Shown one piece after another: positions 1-8,549 of a stretch of 64,000 nucleotides of DNA. The first letter of the stretch is position 1. Every line of letters starts with the position of its first letter. Origin of the DNA: Acidobacteriota bacterium. GTDB lineage: Bacteria; Acidobacteriota; Terriglobia; Bryobacterales; Bryobacteraceae. A program made the position numbers and the translations under genes. Location of the stretch: NCBI GenBank assembly GCA_025352795.1, contig JANXSF010000007.1, positions 62,001 through 126,000 of the forward strand, in the 5' to 3' direction. The notes beneath the pieces are model-generated. The model ran no database searches, was not told the DNA's origin, and saw nothing but the letters and a program-made list of their open reading frames with translations.

Positions 1-351
1 CGGCTAATCCGCATCCACTTCTGGTGCACCCTGGTGGGCATGCTCCTTTATGTTCTAGCCATGTGCTTTGCTGGAATTCGTCAGGGTTTGATGATGAACG
101 ATCCGTCCATTCCGTTTCTTAACATTGTCAAATTCACGGTGCCGTTCCTAATGTTAAGAACGCTGGCCGGGTTGATACTCCTCACTGGAACCATCGCATT
201 CCTGATTAACTTCAGCCGCATGCTTACCCGTCATACGTTCACTTACTCAACACCCACGCTGTTCACATCGAATCGGCGGTGGGAAGACATCCTTGAAAAA
301 GAAAAGGAACTGACCAGCAAACAAATATTGGACGGAGGGCAAGGCGCATGA
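1..351 (+). CDS. ccoN: cbb3-type cytochrome c oxidase subunit I, C-terminal fragment
   Basis: The reading frame is open from base 1, so the gene begins before the window and only about 116 C-terminal residues are visible. They contain two hydrophobic helices and a polar tail, as at the end of the haem-copper catalytic subunit of cbb3 oxidase. The assignment rests mainly on context: the stop overlaps the start of ccoO in an ATGA junction and a ccoP-like gene follows. In the inner membrane CcoN carries haem b and the haem b3/CuB site where oxygen is reduced; those histidines lie outside the window. The helices alone would not identify the family. Confidence 0.85.
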   Translation, partial: RLIRIHFWCTLVGMLLYVLAMCFAGIRQGLMMNDPSIPFLNIVKFTVPFLMLRTLAGLILLTGTIAFLINFSRMLTRHTFTYSTPTLFTSNRRWEDILEKEKELTSKQILDGGQGA

Positions 352-953
352 ATCGCACACTACTGCTGATACTGGGCATCTTCCTTACGATCGCATCGTC
401 GGTCACGGGACTGGTGATTATTCCCAACTGGCAATTTCAGGAATTGAAACCAGTAGTCAAAAACGAAGGCCAGCAGTTCCCGGCTCCATATGAAGGGGAA
501 GCAGCCCAGGGACGTCGCGTTTACATAGATCAAGGCTGCATTTACTGCCACACCCAGCAGGTCCGCATGAAAGGGTACGGTGCGGATATTCGACGTGGCT
601 GGGGAACTCGCCGCTCTGTTCCTCGCGATTATATTTACGACCGCCCTCACCAGTTAGGCACCATGCGCACTGGTCCTGATCTGGCCAACATCGGCGGACG
701 TCAGCCTTCAAGCGAATGGCATGCGCTGCATCTTTATAACCCACAGATCACTTCCCCCGGATCGGTCATGCCTCGGTTCGATTACTTATTCACTGAAGTT
801 ACAGAACCCTCACAACTAACTAACCTAGCAGTTAAGGTTCCAGTGGGTTCCGGTAGGGTCACTCATATTATTCCCACCGAACGTGGGCAGTCGCTGATTA
901 GTTATCTTACGCGGTTGAATCAATCCTACCCATTTCCAGAGGCAAATCAATGA
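348..953 (+). CDS. ccoO: cbb3-type cytochrome c oxidase mono-haem subunit II
   Basis: This 201-residue protein has an N-terminal membrane anchor (about residues 5-27) and a periplasmic class-I-like cytochrome c domain. The haem site is C64-I-Y-C67-H68 followed by TQQVR, and a candidate axial Met lies in GSVMPRFDY; both are hallmarks of CcoO. The role is to pass electrons from the CcoP-type subunit to the CcoN haem centre. The start overlaps the ccoN stop by four bases and the stop overlaps the next start (ATGA again), so translation of the three subunits is probably coupled. Length is typical of the family. Confidence 0.95.
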   Translation: MNRTLLLILGIFLTIASSVTGLVIIPNWQFQELKPVVKNEGQQFPAPYEGEAAQGRRVYIDQGCIYCHTQQVRMKGYGADIRRGWGTRRSVPRDYIYDRPHQLGTMRTGPDLANIGGRQPSSEWHALHLYNPQITSPGSVMPRFDYLFTEVTEPSQLTNLAVKVPVGSGRVTHIIPTERGQSLISYLTRLNQSYPFPEANQ

Positions 954-1636
954 GCGAAGCTACACCGACCGGAGGTGCACCAAACGAAGTCACGCCTCCC
1001 AACCCCGATGCAATCTTCGCATTGCACTCGGCAGCCATGCGCGAGGCTTCCGAACCGCGCGATGGCATTAAGCCCACGCCTGTCTCTTACCTGATTATGT
1101 GCTTCTTCTGGGTACTTTTCGGAGGATGGTACATGGGTTATTACAGTGGAGAGTTCAGAGCCAACGGTCTAAACGAACGTGCTGTTGGAGGACCGCTTGC
1201 TGCTGCACCTCCTCAAAATCCTATGGTGCTGGGCAAAGAAATATTTGGTCCCTGTATGCAATGCCACCAGGAGACCGGTCTGGGTGTACCAGGCAGTTAT
1301 CCTCCATTAGTCGGCTCTGAGTATGTACTGGGAGACAAGCGCCGTTTAGTGGCCATTCTGCTGAACGGAATCACTGGTGATCTAGTAGTCAAAGGAAAAA
1401 CTTACAATTCGCAGATGCCAAGTTGGAAGCTTCGCGAAGATGAAGAAATTGCCGCTGTGCTCACTTACATCCGCGCTAGTTGGGGGAATTCGGCAGATAG
1501 TGTACCTACCAATCTGGTTACAACTATCCGCAAAGAGCTGGGCGATAAAGGGGGCTGGGATGCTAAGTCGCTAGCCGAATTCGCCGAATCAAAGCCAGCG
1601 GCAGTAACTCCAGTGGAAGCCCAAGCAACTAAGTAG
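950..1636 (+). CDS. cbb3 oxidase CcoP-like mono-haem cytochrome c subunit
   Basis: A 228-residue protein with a polar N-terminus, one membrane helix (about residues 45-65) and one cytochrome c domain. Haem binds at C102-M-Q-C105-H106, and the likely axial ligand is M156 in YNSQMPSW. It sits directly after ccoO, so it probably serves as the third subunit. Canonical CcoP has two CxxCH motifs; only one is present here, so electron entry would go through a single haem. The tail after the domain is Ala/Lys-rich. Role assigned by position and architecture; an independent membrane-anchored cytochrome is the alternative. Confidence 0.85.
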   Translation: MSEATPTGGAPNEVTPPNPDAIFALHSAAMREASEPRDGIKPTPVSYLIMCFFWVLFGGWYMGYYSGEFRANGLNERAVGGPLAAAPPQNPMVLGKEIFGPCMQCHQETGLGVPGSYPPLVGSEYVLGDKRRLVAILLNGITGDLVVKGKTYNSQMPSWKLREDEEIAAVLTYIRASWGNSADSVPTNLVTTIRKELGDKGGWDAKSLAEFAESKPAAVTPVEAQATK

Positions 1637-1641
1637 AGTCA

Positions 1642-3570
1642 ATGCTTCTCGACACCAACCACTTACGAAGCGCAACATCCGACCGCCAACAGCAAGCCGC
1701 CCAAATTGCTTGTGCCTGTTTGGAAGAAGCACCTGCGTCGTTGTGGTGGCGCATCGGCGGCAGCGCATTCCTGGCGATGAATGGCATGGTTTTCAGTATC
1801 GCCTTGAATGGTTCCGACGTCACCCCGGCCGAACGGTACAACCTGGAACTTACGGTGTTCTTTGTAACTTTACCCGTTTTCTTTTTACTAAGTTGGGAGT
1901 TTCTGCAAGCCACTTGGAGGTCGTTACTACTCCGCCAGCTCTCCATTGAATTTCTGTTCTTACTCGGAATCGTAAGTAGTCTTACGGCTTCCGCTTTGTT
2001 CTTCATTCGTGGCACTGGGAATGGTTATGCAGACGTAGCAGCCATGTTACTAGTCATTTACGCGTTAGGTCGCCAAATCGGCGCCTATGGTAAGCAACGA
2101 GTCCTGGAATCTTGGGAAGAATGGTCCCCATCCAAAAGGCAGGCCCATCGGTTGAATGGGGAAACCGTATCAGCCGCCGACGTTCAACCTGGCGACAAGA
2201 TTCGTGTCTTCCCAGGCGAAGTCGTTCCCGTGGATTGTCGCATCATCGCAGGGTCCGCCTTCCTGCATGAATCCTCCATCACCGGCGAAAGTCTGGCCAA
2301 CGGAAAGTCCATAGGCGACCAAGTGATGGCCGGATCATTTCCCATTGATGCATCGTTCGATGCTGAAGTCACTGCCCCCGCCAGCGGCAATCAAATCGAT
2401 CAGGTGCGTGCTCTTATTGAGTCCGGCTTGTCCCGTCCTGGTCAGGAACAGCGAACCGCCATGAAGGTGCTGCGTTGGTTTGTGCCGTTTGTTGTTCTGG
2501 CTAGCATCGCAACATTTCTGTGGCATTCCCAAAACATGGTGTGGGATCAAGCAGTATTCATCGCACTTTCTGTAACCGTCATCGCTTGCCCTTGCGCGTT
2601 AGGATTCGCCACACCCCTTGCCGTTTGGACCGCCATCGCCAAGCTGCGCGAACTGGGAATTGTGGCCCGCTCCGGTGAGGCCATTGAAAAGTTGGCTGAA
2701 ATTGATACCGTTGTTTTTGATAAGACTGGCACCCTCACTCTTCCTGAAGAATACACAGCAACCTGGCAAGTCTCCCCTGCATGGCAGAATCAAGTTGCCG
2801 AACTCCGCTTCCTGCTGCGTGAAGCGGAAGTGTCCAGCCGCCACGCTTTGTCCCGAACGCTTGCCCCCTTATGGAATTCAACAGTGAACGCAACCACAAC
2901 ATTGACGCAGGTGCGCCTGTTGCCCGGCGTCGGCATTGAAGCAGACTTCCAGAATGGACGACACCTTTTTGCCGGAACGGTGGACGGTCACCAGTTAGTG
3001 GTTCGAGTGGATGAAGTGCTGGCAGCCACCATCGACTTAGTCGAAAAACAAGCGCCCTCAGTAAGTCCCGCTATCAAAGAACTGGAATCCCTTTTCATCA
3101 AAGTAATCCTTTCTACTGGCGATTCAGCCGACCGCGCTTCAGCCATCCCCATTAGCACCCAACTTTCTCGACAAAGTCCCGCACAGAAACATGCCCTGAT
3201 GCTTCAGTTACACGATGAAGGCCGTAAAGTCCTGTTTGCCGGTGACGGATTAAATGATTCCGCAGCCATGGCCTGGAGTCACGTCGCCTGCGCCGCCCCG
3301 GACAGTGCCGCCTGGGTGCGCGACCTCAGCGGTCTGCTCTTCCTGCATCGCGATTGGAGCCAACTTGCCCGCGCCATTGTCATCGCCCGCAAGACGCGCA
3401 AAGTGGTGCGTTGGAACATCGGCTTTTCGCTGGCCTACAATGCATTCGGCATAATAGCCGCTTCAGCAGGCCTGCTCCACCCTGTCGCATCAGCTTTAAT
3501 CATGATGGCCTCTAGCCTTACCGTAATCATTTATTCCATGCAACTTATGGATTGGGAGCCTGCGGAATGA
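1642..3570 (+). CDS. Copper-type P1B ATPase of the cbb3 operon
   Basis: A 642-residue P-type ATPase. Visible motifs are TGES in the actuator domain, the metal-gate CPC at residues 316-318 (ACPCALGFATP), the phosphorylation site DKTGT starting at D360, and the hinge GDGLNDSAAM. Together these mark a heavy-metal ATPase with CPC copper selectivity. Its place five bases after the oxidase subunits fits the CcoI-like role of supplying copper for CuB assembly. No N-terminal CxxC metal-binding domain is present, and the usual HP dipeptide appears as HA (SSRHALSR). The stop overlaps the next start in ATGA. Metal specificity is inferred. Confidence 0.9.
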   Translation: MLLDTNHLRSATSDRQQQAAQIACACLEEAPASLWWRIGGSAFLAMNGMVFSIALNGSDVTPAERYNLELTVFFVTLPVFFLLSWEFLQATWRSLLLRQLSIEFLFLLGIVSSLTASALFFIRGTGNGYADVAAMLLVIYALGRQIGAYGKQRVLESWEEWSPSKRQAHRLNGETVSAADVQPGDKIRVFPGEVVPVDCRIIAGSAFLHESSITGESLANGKSIGDQVMAGSFPIDASFDAEVTAPASGNQIDQVRALIESGLSRPGQEQRTAMKVLRWFVPFVVLASIATFLWHSQNMVWDQAVFIALSVTVIACPCALGFATPLAVWTAIAKLRELGIVARSGEAIEKLAEIDTVVFDKTGTLTLPEEYTATWQVSPAWQNQVAELRFLLREAEVSSRHALSRTLAPLWNSTVNATTTLTQVRLLPGVGIEADFQNGRHLFAGTVDGHQLVVRVDEVLAATIDLVEKQAPSVSPAIKELESLFIKVILSTGDSADRASAIPISTQLSRQSPAQKHALMLQLHDEGRKVLFAGDGLNDSAAMAWSHVACAAPDSAAWVRDLSGLLFLHRDWSQLARAIVIARKTRKVVRWNIGFSLAYNAFGIIAASAGLLHPVASALIMMASSLTVIIYSMQLMDWEPAE

Positions 3571-4127
3571 ATCCCCTATGGCTCATCGGATGCGGACTGT
3601 TGCAGCTTGCCATTCTGTACTATCAAGCCCCGTGGACTGCTGGACTCGGCGCTGGACTTGGGATACTACTGATCCTAGCGCTGTTCGCGGTATCACGCCT
3701 TCGTTGGGATTCGCACTTGGACATGATCCTAATCATGACCGGTCCCGGTGGGCTAGGTATGATGCTACCCATGCTCTCCGTTGCTGGCCCAGCCTGTCAC
3801 ATACAACCCTCTGTGACCGGGTTCTTACTGATGACTGTCGGCATGCTCCTATTCACTATCCCTCTAAGTTGGATGTCAGCCCGCTGTGTTAGAGAAGCTC
3901 GCAACCAAGGCATTGGTGCTCTGACTCTTGGCGTGGATATGGTCGGCATGCAAGTAGGAATGTTACTAGCTTATTTATCAAGTAGTAAGTGGCCCATAGA
4001 CGACCCGCGCATTCTATGGATGCATCATAGTTCCATGCTAATTTGCATGAGCCTTGGAATGCTTGTGGCCATGATTTTCTTGCGTTGGGTAAATCCCGCG
4101 CCTTTGGGCGAATATACGGCGCGCTGA
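3567..4127 (+). CDS. Met/His-rich polytopic membrane protein of the cbb3 operon
   Basis: I do not recognise the family. The 186-residue product has about five to six hydrophobic segments and unusually many methionines near membrane faces (GMMLPML, MVGMQVGM, MHHSSML), plus a His pair. The start is taken at the ATG overlapping the ATPase stop (ATGA); an in-frame codon 15 bases upstream would lie inside the ATPase gene. Being last in the oxidase/ATPase operon, it could help copper handling or oxidase assembly in the role played by CcoH/CcoS elsewhere, but that is inference from position and composition only. Confidence 0.75.
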   Translation: MNPLWLIGCGLLQLAILYYQAPWTAGLGAGLGILLILALFAVSRLRWDSHLDMILIMTGPGGLGMMLPMLSVAGPACHIQPSVTGFLLMTVGMLLFTIPLSWMSARCVREARNQGIGALTLGVDMVGMQVGMLLAYLSSSKWPIDDPRILWMHHSSMLICMSLGMLVAMIFLRWVNPAPLGEYTAR

Positions 4128-4203
4128 TATTCCGCTAACAGTTGCAAAAAGTCAGGAACAAATCCTTAACTTGAATCGTCTACACTTTTTAGCATCTTCA
4201 TCC

Positions 4204-5445
4204 ATGTCAGGTAACGCCTCATTCAAAGAATCTTTCAACGTGGCCATTGGGTCACTACGTGGCAGTAAACTGCGCAGTTTCCTAACGTTATTAGGCATTA
4301 TTCTGGCCACAGCTACGTTAATCGCCGTGATGAGCGTCATTCGCGGGATGGACGAATATATGGCGAAGAACATTACCGATTTGGGGGTGGAAGGCTTCCG
4401 CGTGCGGCGTGTGGTGATGATCGGAAGTTGGGAACCGAAAAAGTGGCTTGAGATGCAGAAGAAGAATCCGCAGTTGAATCGCGAGGAATTCGATTTTGTG
4501 AAGAGCAAGGTTCAACTGACCTCAGACTTGGGCATGGAGACTGGCAAACAGTGTTCCGTGACCGTAGCTGGTGACCGATTGCAGGAAGTGGAATTGCGCG
4601 GCGTTTCTTCTAACATCGCCGTGATGAACAACACGCAAACAGAGTTGGGACGCTTTATCAGCGACAACGACGATAGTCGGCACCTTATGGTGGCGTTTAT
4701 TGGGAGTGAATTAAAGGATCGCTTTTTTGCCAATGTTGACCCCATTGGGAAGTTCATCCAAGTGGATGGGCGGCCATTTGAAGTAATCGGAGTAGCCAAA
4801 CAACAAGGGTCCGCTTTTGGGCAATCACGGGACAAATTTCTGATGATACCCATTGAGACCTACTTCAAGATGAATAGCGCCCGGCAAGGATTAGGCTACA
4901 CAGCCAAGGCCATGGACCGTCCACACTTGGAACAGGCGCAGGACGAAGTTCGATCTTTGTTGCGGGCGTATCGGCATCTTCGACCAGCGCAGGATGACAC
5001 CTTCGGCATCTATTCTTCAGACTCATTTGTGGCATTGTGGGATCGCATGACTGGTGCCATAGCAGCCACCGCCATTGCCATTGTCAGCGTGTTCATGGTG
5101 GTTGGCGGCGTGGTGATTATGAATATCATGCTGGCGGTGGTCACCGAACGAACTATGGAAATTGGAATCCGCAAATCGCTCGGAGCCCGCCGACGGGACA
5201 TCATGAATCAGTTTTTAGTAGAATCCGCAGTGTTAAGCGGAATGGGAGGACTGATTGGCGTTGTCCTTGCTTGGATCACGGCGGTCATTGTCCGAAACAC
5301 CACCTCGGTGCCGATATCCGTTCCCCCTACGGCCATCTTCGTCGGGGTGGCTCTTTCCTGTGTGGTGGGATTATTCTTTGGAATCTATCCAGCTCATCAG
5401 GCGGCCAAGTTGGACCCCATTGAAGCGTTGCGGGCGGAACGATGA
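4204..5445 (+). CDS. MacB/FtsX-type ABC transporter permease
   Basis: A 413-residue protein with the MacB layout: an N-terminal helix starting at GSLRGSKLRSFLTLLGI, a large periplasmic MacB_PCD-like domain (about residues 45-270), then three C-terminal helices with the FtsX block (EIGIRKSLGARRRDI) and the closing DPIEALRAE motif. Such proteins act as mechanotransmission permeases for export of lipoproteins, peptides or drugs with a separate ATPase. The ATG at 4204 is chosen because family homology begins just after it; a TTG at 4171 is in frame. It overlaps the next permease by four bases. No ATPase or fusion-protein gene is in the window. Confidence 0.9.
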   Translation: MSGNASFKESFNVAIGSLRGSKLRSFLTLLGIILATATLIAVMSVIRGMDEYMAKNITDLGVEGFRVRRVVMIGSWEPKKWLEMQKKNPQLNREEFDFVKSKVQLTSDLGMETGKQCSVTVAGDRLQEVELRGVSSNIAVMNNTQTELGRFISDNDDSRHLMVAFIGSELKDRFFANVDPIGKFIQVDGRPFEVIGVAKQQGSAFGQSRDKFLMIPIETYFKMNSARQGLGYTAKAMDRPHLEQAQDEVRSLLRAYRHLRPAQDDTFGIYSSDSFVALWDRMTGAIAATAIAIVSVFMVVGGVVIMNIMLAVVTERTMEIGIRKSLGARRRDIMNQFLVESAVLSGMGGLIGVVLAWITAVIVRNTTSVPISVPPTAIFVGVALSCVVGLFFGIYPAHQAAKLDPIEALRAER

Positions 5446-6698
5446 AAGCACCTGGCAGCAGTCCCTTCATGGCATTTTTGTTCGGAGCCAAATTGGCTTT
5501 TGACACAATTCGCGGCCACAAATTACGATCCTTACTGACCATTCTGGGTGTGATCATCGGCACCAGCACGGTGATCGGCGTGGGTTCAATTATCGCTGGC
5601 CTTGATGGAGCAATCAGCGGACAGTTGCAATCCTTCGGAGCGGAAAATCTGATCATCGCCAAATGGGATTCACCTCTATCGTTCGGCGGGCGGTCACTTG
5701 AAGAGAGAATGCGCAAACCGTTGACCTATGAAAACTCCCAGGCCATTGCTGAGCGCTGCCCTTCGGTGAAGCACGTCAGCCCTTATTTGTTCCCCAACTG
5801 GAACGTCATTCATAAGGCGAAGTACAAGGCCATTGATTTGTACCGTATGAATCTGGCAGGAACGGATGAAGGATTCTTGGGTTCAGGCGTGGAGATGCTG
5901 GCCGGTCGCTTCTTCACCGATGCTGAAGGCTACCGCAGAGCGCCAGTTGTGGTCATTGGTGAGGACATCCGCAAGGCCTGGTTTCAGAATGAAGATCCAA
6001 TTGGCAAACCAGTGGAAATTGACGGGCACCAGTTTACTGTGGTGGGCGTGATGAAGCGTTCCGCACAGACTCTTCCAAGTGAAGAGGATTTGCGCTTGTT
6101 TCTACCTTACCTTTCCATGCGCAAACTGTTCCCCACTTCCAAAGAGCACATGCTGATTGTGGTTCCAGAAAAGGGGAAGCAGGCAGCCGCATCTGATGAA
6201 ACTCGTGCAGTGCTGCGCATAGAACGACGTGTACCCTTCAGCAAACCGGATAATTTCAGCGTGTCTACATCAGCGCAATTGATTGAACAATTCCGCGGCG
6301 TGACGGCAATGATTGCCATTGTAATGGTGGTTCTGAGTTCGATTGGACTGCTGGTGGGCGGCATTGGGGTGATGAACATCATGCTGGTGTCGGTCACCGA
6401 ACGGACAAGGGAGATCGGGATTCGCAAAGCACTGGGGGCGCGCAAAGTGGATATCATTTTGCAGTTCCTGACCGAAGCCGTTAGCCTGACGGCACTGGGC
6501 GGCGTGCTGGGGATCCTGTTGGGATGGATGGTGAGTTTAGCGGCAAGGTTAGTGTTCCCCACTTTACCCACAGTGGTTCCGTTGTGGGCGGTGGCCGCAG
6601 GATTCTTAGTGTCTGTCGGCGTCGGCATTTTCTTTGGAATCTGGCCGGCGAATAATGCAGCGCAGTTAGATCCGGTTGAGGCGCTTCGGTATGAGTAA
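5442..6698 (+). CDS. MacB/FtsX-type ABC transporter permease, second copy
   Basis: A 418-residue paralogue of the preceding gene with the same architecture: N-terminal helix, periplasmic domain, and three C-terminal helices with GGIGVMNIMLVSVTERTREI and IRKALGARKVDI, ending in DPVEALRYE. The start overlaps the previous stop (ATGA), so the two are coupled and probably form a heterodimeric permease. Substrate cannot be read from sequence. The partner ATPase and adaptor may lie elsewhere, since the upstream neighbour is the unrelated oxidase/copper operon. The gene is convergent with the HipA-like kinase, with only nine bases between stops. Confidence 0.9.
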   Translation: MKAPGSSPFMAFLFGAKLAFDTIRGHKLRSLLTILGVIIGTSTVIGVGSIIAGLDGAISGQLQSFGAENLIIAKWDSPLSFGGRSLEERMRKPLTYENSQAIAERCPSVKHVSPYLFPNWNVIHKAKYKAIDLYRMNLAGTDEGFLGSGVEMLAGRFFTDAEGYRRAPVVVIGEDIRKAWFQNEDPIGKPVEIDGHQFTVVGVMKRSAQTLPSEEDLRLFLPYLSMRKLFPTSKEHMLIVVPEKGKQAAASDETRAVLRIERRVPFSKPDNFSVSTSAQLIEQFRGVTAMIAIVMVVLSSIGLLVGGIGVMNIMLVSVTERTREIGIRKALGARKVDIILQFLTEAVSLTALGGVLGILLGWMVSLAARLVFPTLPTVVPLWAVAAGFLVSVGVGIFFGIWPANNAAQLDPVEALRYE

Positions 6699-6700
6699 GC

Positions 6701-6717
6701 GAATCCTTTAAGGATTC
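6701..6717. terminator. Short hairpin between convergent genes
   Basis: GAATCCTT, one T, then AAGGATTC form an 8-bp stem with a one-base centre. It lies between the permease stop (6698) and overlaps the stop of the oppositely oriented kinase gene. There is no T-tract on either side, so it is at most a weak bidirectional terminator or RNA end-protecting hairpin. Confidence 0.3.
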
Positions 6718-7547
6718 CAGGCAGGGAACGGGTCTACCCGGCCACGTTTCAGATCCGCCAACAGATCAGGCACACGATTGCGGCGCTTCAACAGCGTCTC
6801 CAGCAGCTTTTCAAGTGCTCCCTCATCTCCATGATCCAGCCAGGCTCTGGGGATCTGTTTAAGAGCATTGTCCAGCACCTCTTCCGGGAAATAGCGCACC
6901 CGATCCAGCCATGGCTCAAAGGCATCAAACCCTTTCACGTGATTGTAAATCACTGGTCGAAAATACAGACCGCTGAGCGGGGAATCCTGAAACGCCCAGC
7001 GCGGACCGTCGAACAAGTAGCCATGGTCAATCATATGCGCCAGAAATCCGACTGTGGCTTCAGAACCATCGGGAGTCGGGAGCCATTGCTGCAGCCGTGC
7101 TCGAAAGAAAATAGCTTGCCGTGCGTCGGAATTTCCGGCCCACTTATCAAACACCAAAGCCCCCAGAAATTGCGAAAGGTTGGCGACTTTTGCCAGCAGC
7201 ACATCGGGAAGAAAATCGTAGACCGCCTGTTTATTCGGGTCACCAGGGAAAGCCGACCCAAAATGGCAACCCGGTTCAATCGGTTTCCGGCTGGAACCAA
7301 ATTGAAAATAGACGTCCGGATTTTCGTCAAGAAACTGCTGTGAAATATCGATCAAGGCTACCTGGGGCTGGGCGATTTCCAAATAGCGAAGAATGGCCGA
7401 TGCGATCCATTCATTGACTAAAATCCGTTTGGTCTGCGGATTATTCGTGAATTTGACGATATAGTAATTACCATCCGCTGCTGTAAGCAGATGGGCTTGG
7501 GCGCCACCGCGCATTTTTTTTATGAATTTGCGGGCAGTTACGGGCAT
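6708..7547 (-). CDS. HipA-like kinase-fold protein
   Basis: The 279-residue protein resembles the HipA_2 (HipA-like kinase) family. A Gly-rich start (MRGGAQAHLL), a VKF strand with K32 as likely ATP-contacting Lys, an Arg/Glu helix (RILVNEW, E46) and the catalytic-loop-like segment D134-K-W-x-x-N139-x-D141-x-RQ are visible. True HipA is a toxin kinase paired with HipB; no HipB-like gene is adjacent, the nearest neighbour being a divergent 79-residue protein. In Acidobacteriota such genes are common as singles. Kinase activity and target are unknown. A start at the Met of MRGGAQ, residue 12, is possible. Confidence 0.7.
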   Translation of the reverse strand: MPVTARKFIKKMRGGAQAHLLTAADGNYYIVKFTNNPQTKRILVNEWIASAILRYLEIAQPQVALIDISQQFLDENPDVYFQFGSSRKPIEPGCHFGSAFPGDPNKQAVYDFLPDVLLAKVANLSQFLGALVFDKWAGNSDARQAIFFRARLQQWLPTPDGSEATVGFLAHMIDHGYLFDGPRWAFQDSPLSGLYFRPVIYNHVKGFDAFEPWLDRVRYFPEEVLDNALKQIPRAWLDHGDEGALEKLLETLLKRRNRVPDLLADLKRGRVDPFPAWNP

Positions 7548-7596
7548 GCGGAGGGCGTCCGAAGTTTTATCATAGCGTTAGAGGACGAATTTTTTA

Positions 7597-7836
7597 ATGG
7601 CTGAGGAAACAAAACCATCCAATGCCGCTGACAGCGGCGAGGCAAAACCGAAGACTTCCGGGGACGAAGTCGCATTAGAGCTAATGAAGTTCATCGCGGT
7701 AACTACGGGTTATGGCAAAGGAGTTGGGGCCACTGGCTTTGGAAAGACTGGCCCACGCGGGGACGAAGGCTATGCCGAATCCCTGCTGGAGTTGTTCCAG
7801 CGCTGTCGCAAGGCAGTTGCTAAGCCCATTGAGTAA
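7597..7836 (+). CDS. Small conserved-looking protein of unknown function
   Basis: I do not recognise this 79-residue protein. It has a polar, low-complexity N-terminus (about residues 1-22), a helix (EVALELMKFIAVTT), a Gly-rich segment (GYGKGVGATGFGKTG) and a C-terminal amphipathic helix. The Gly-rich part superficially resembles a nucleotide loop but is too short to assign. A GAGGA lies about 12 bases upstream of the ATG. It is divergent from the HipA-like kinase (about 50 bases between starts) and followed by a strong terminator, so it forms its own transcription unit. Confidence 0.6.
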   Translation: MAEETKPSNAADSGEAKPKTSGDEVALELMKFIAVTTGYGKGVGATGFGKTGPRGDEGYAESLLELFQRCRKAVAKPIE

Positions 7837-7850
7837 TTCTCTGTATTACT

Positions 7851-7900
7851 AAAAAAAAGGCTGGCTCCGTTACCGGTTCACCAGCCATTTTTTATTTTCT
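7851..7900. terminator. Bidirectional intrinsic terminator
   Basis: Stem GGCTGG (7859-7864) pairs with CCAGCC (7881-7886). It is preceded by eight A residues and followed by ATTTTTTATTTT, giving a T-tract on either strand. It sits between the convergent small gene ending at 7836 and the Lys/Ala-tail gene ending at 7911, so it can serve both. Confidence 0.8.
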
Positions 7901-7910
7901 CTCGAATCCG

Positions 7911-8480
7911 CTATTTCTTTTTTGCAGCAGCTTTCTTTACTGCTTTTTTGGCTGGTGCTTTGGCTGGAGCCTTTTTGGCAGGTGCTGGTTTAGCAGGTGC
8001 CTTTTTAGCCGGTGCTTTCTTTGCTGGAGCCTTTGGGGCGGGCGCCTTCACCGCAGCCTTTTTGGCCGCTGTCTTTACTGCTTTTTTTGTAGCTTCTTTC
8101 ATTGCGTTTTTTAAGCTTATTTTCCTTTTGGTCTGATTCACCGCCGGTGGACCGGCATGTTTCGAAGTCACCTTCTTTGAGGAAGGCGACTTCTTGGCCT
8201 TCACCTTCCCTTTGGGCGATTTGGCTGATTCCTGTTTCGCTAAGGGAGGGGGAGAGGCCGATTTCGTGGGTGCGCTGGCAGGCGCTACAGCAAGTTTGAT
8301 AGGAGCACGTTTGATGACTGGAGCTACCTCAACATGGGTTAGCAAAAGGTCCAAATCAGCATCGTCTTCATCCATACGATATTCACCGATTTCCGATTCC
8401 AGGTCTATCTGTTCGTCTTCAAATGAAAAATCGTCGAAGTCTTCGTCAGCAGCAAGAAAAGGTAAACGAGGGTCAAACAT
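7911..8480 (-). CDS. Acidic-head, histone-H1-like Lys/Ala/Pro-tail protein
   Basis: A 189-residue protein with two opposite halves. The N-terminal third is strongly acidic (ADEDFDDFSFEDEQ, DEDDADLDLL). The C-terminal half is built of KKAPAK/KAPAKKA repeats ending AAAKKK, like histone-H1 and AlgP-type tails that bind DNA or other polyanions. The start is set by a perfect AGGAGG eight bases upstream; a longer frame reaching 8522 lacks such a site. The next gene on the strand, mltD, also carries a basic Ala/Lys tail. Nucleoid association is the obvious guess, but the acidic head could self-neutralise the tail. Function unproven. Confidence 0.75.
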   Translation of the reverse strand: MFDPRLPFLAADEDFDDFSFEDEQIDLESEIGEYRMDEDDADLDLLLTHVEVAPVIKRAPIKLAVAPASAPTKSASPPPLAKQESAKSPKGKVKAKKSPSSKKVTSKHAGPPAVNQTKRKISLKNAMKEATKKAVKTAAKKAAVKAPAPKAPAKKAPAKKAPAKPAPAKKAPAKAPAKKAVKKAAAKKK

Positions 8481-8488
8481 TCTTATCG

Positions 8489-8494
8489 CCTCCT
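8489..8494 (-). promoter_or_regulatory. Shine-Dalgarno site fixing the start of the H1-like gene
   Basis: On the minus strand the sequence AGGAGG is followed by eight bases and then the ATG at 8480. It is one of the best ribosome-binding sites in the window, and it decides between the ATG at 8480 and the longer in-frame alternative. Confidence 0.8.
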
Positions 8495-8549
8495 GTGTCT
8501 TGTTGGACATGAGAAAGATCAATCACACGAGGCAATCGGCAACTGGGGT

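Noticed and set aside
7948-8136. Open frame encoding a very hydrophobic Ala/Gly/Phe-rich protein on the plus strand
   Set aside because: It is the exact antisense of the Lys/Ala/Pro repeat region of the H1-like gene, whose codons give a hydrophobic pattern when read backward. It has no ribosome-binding site.
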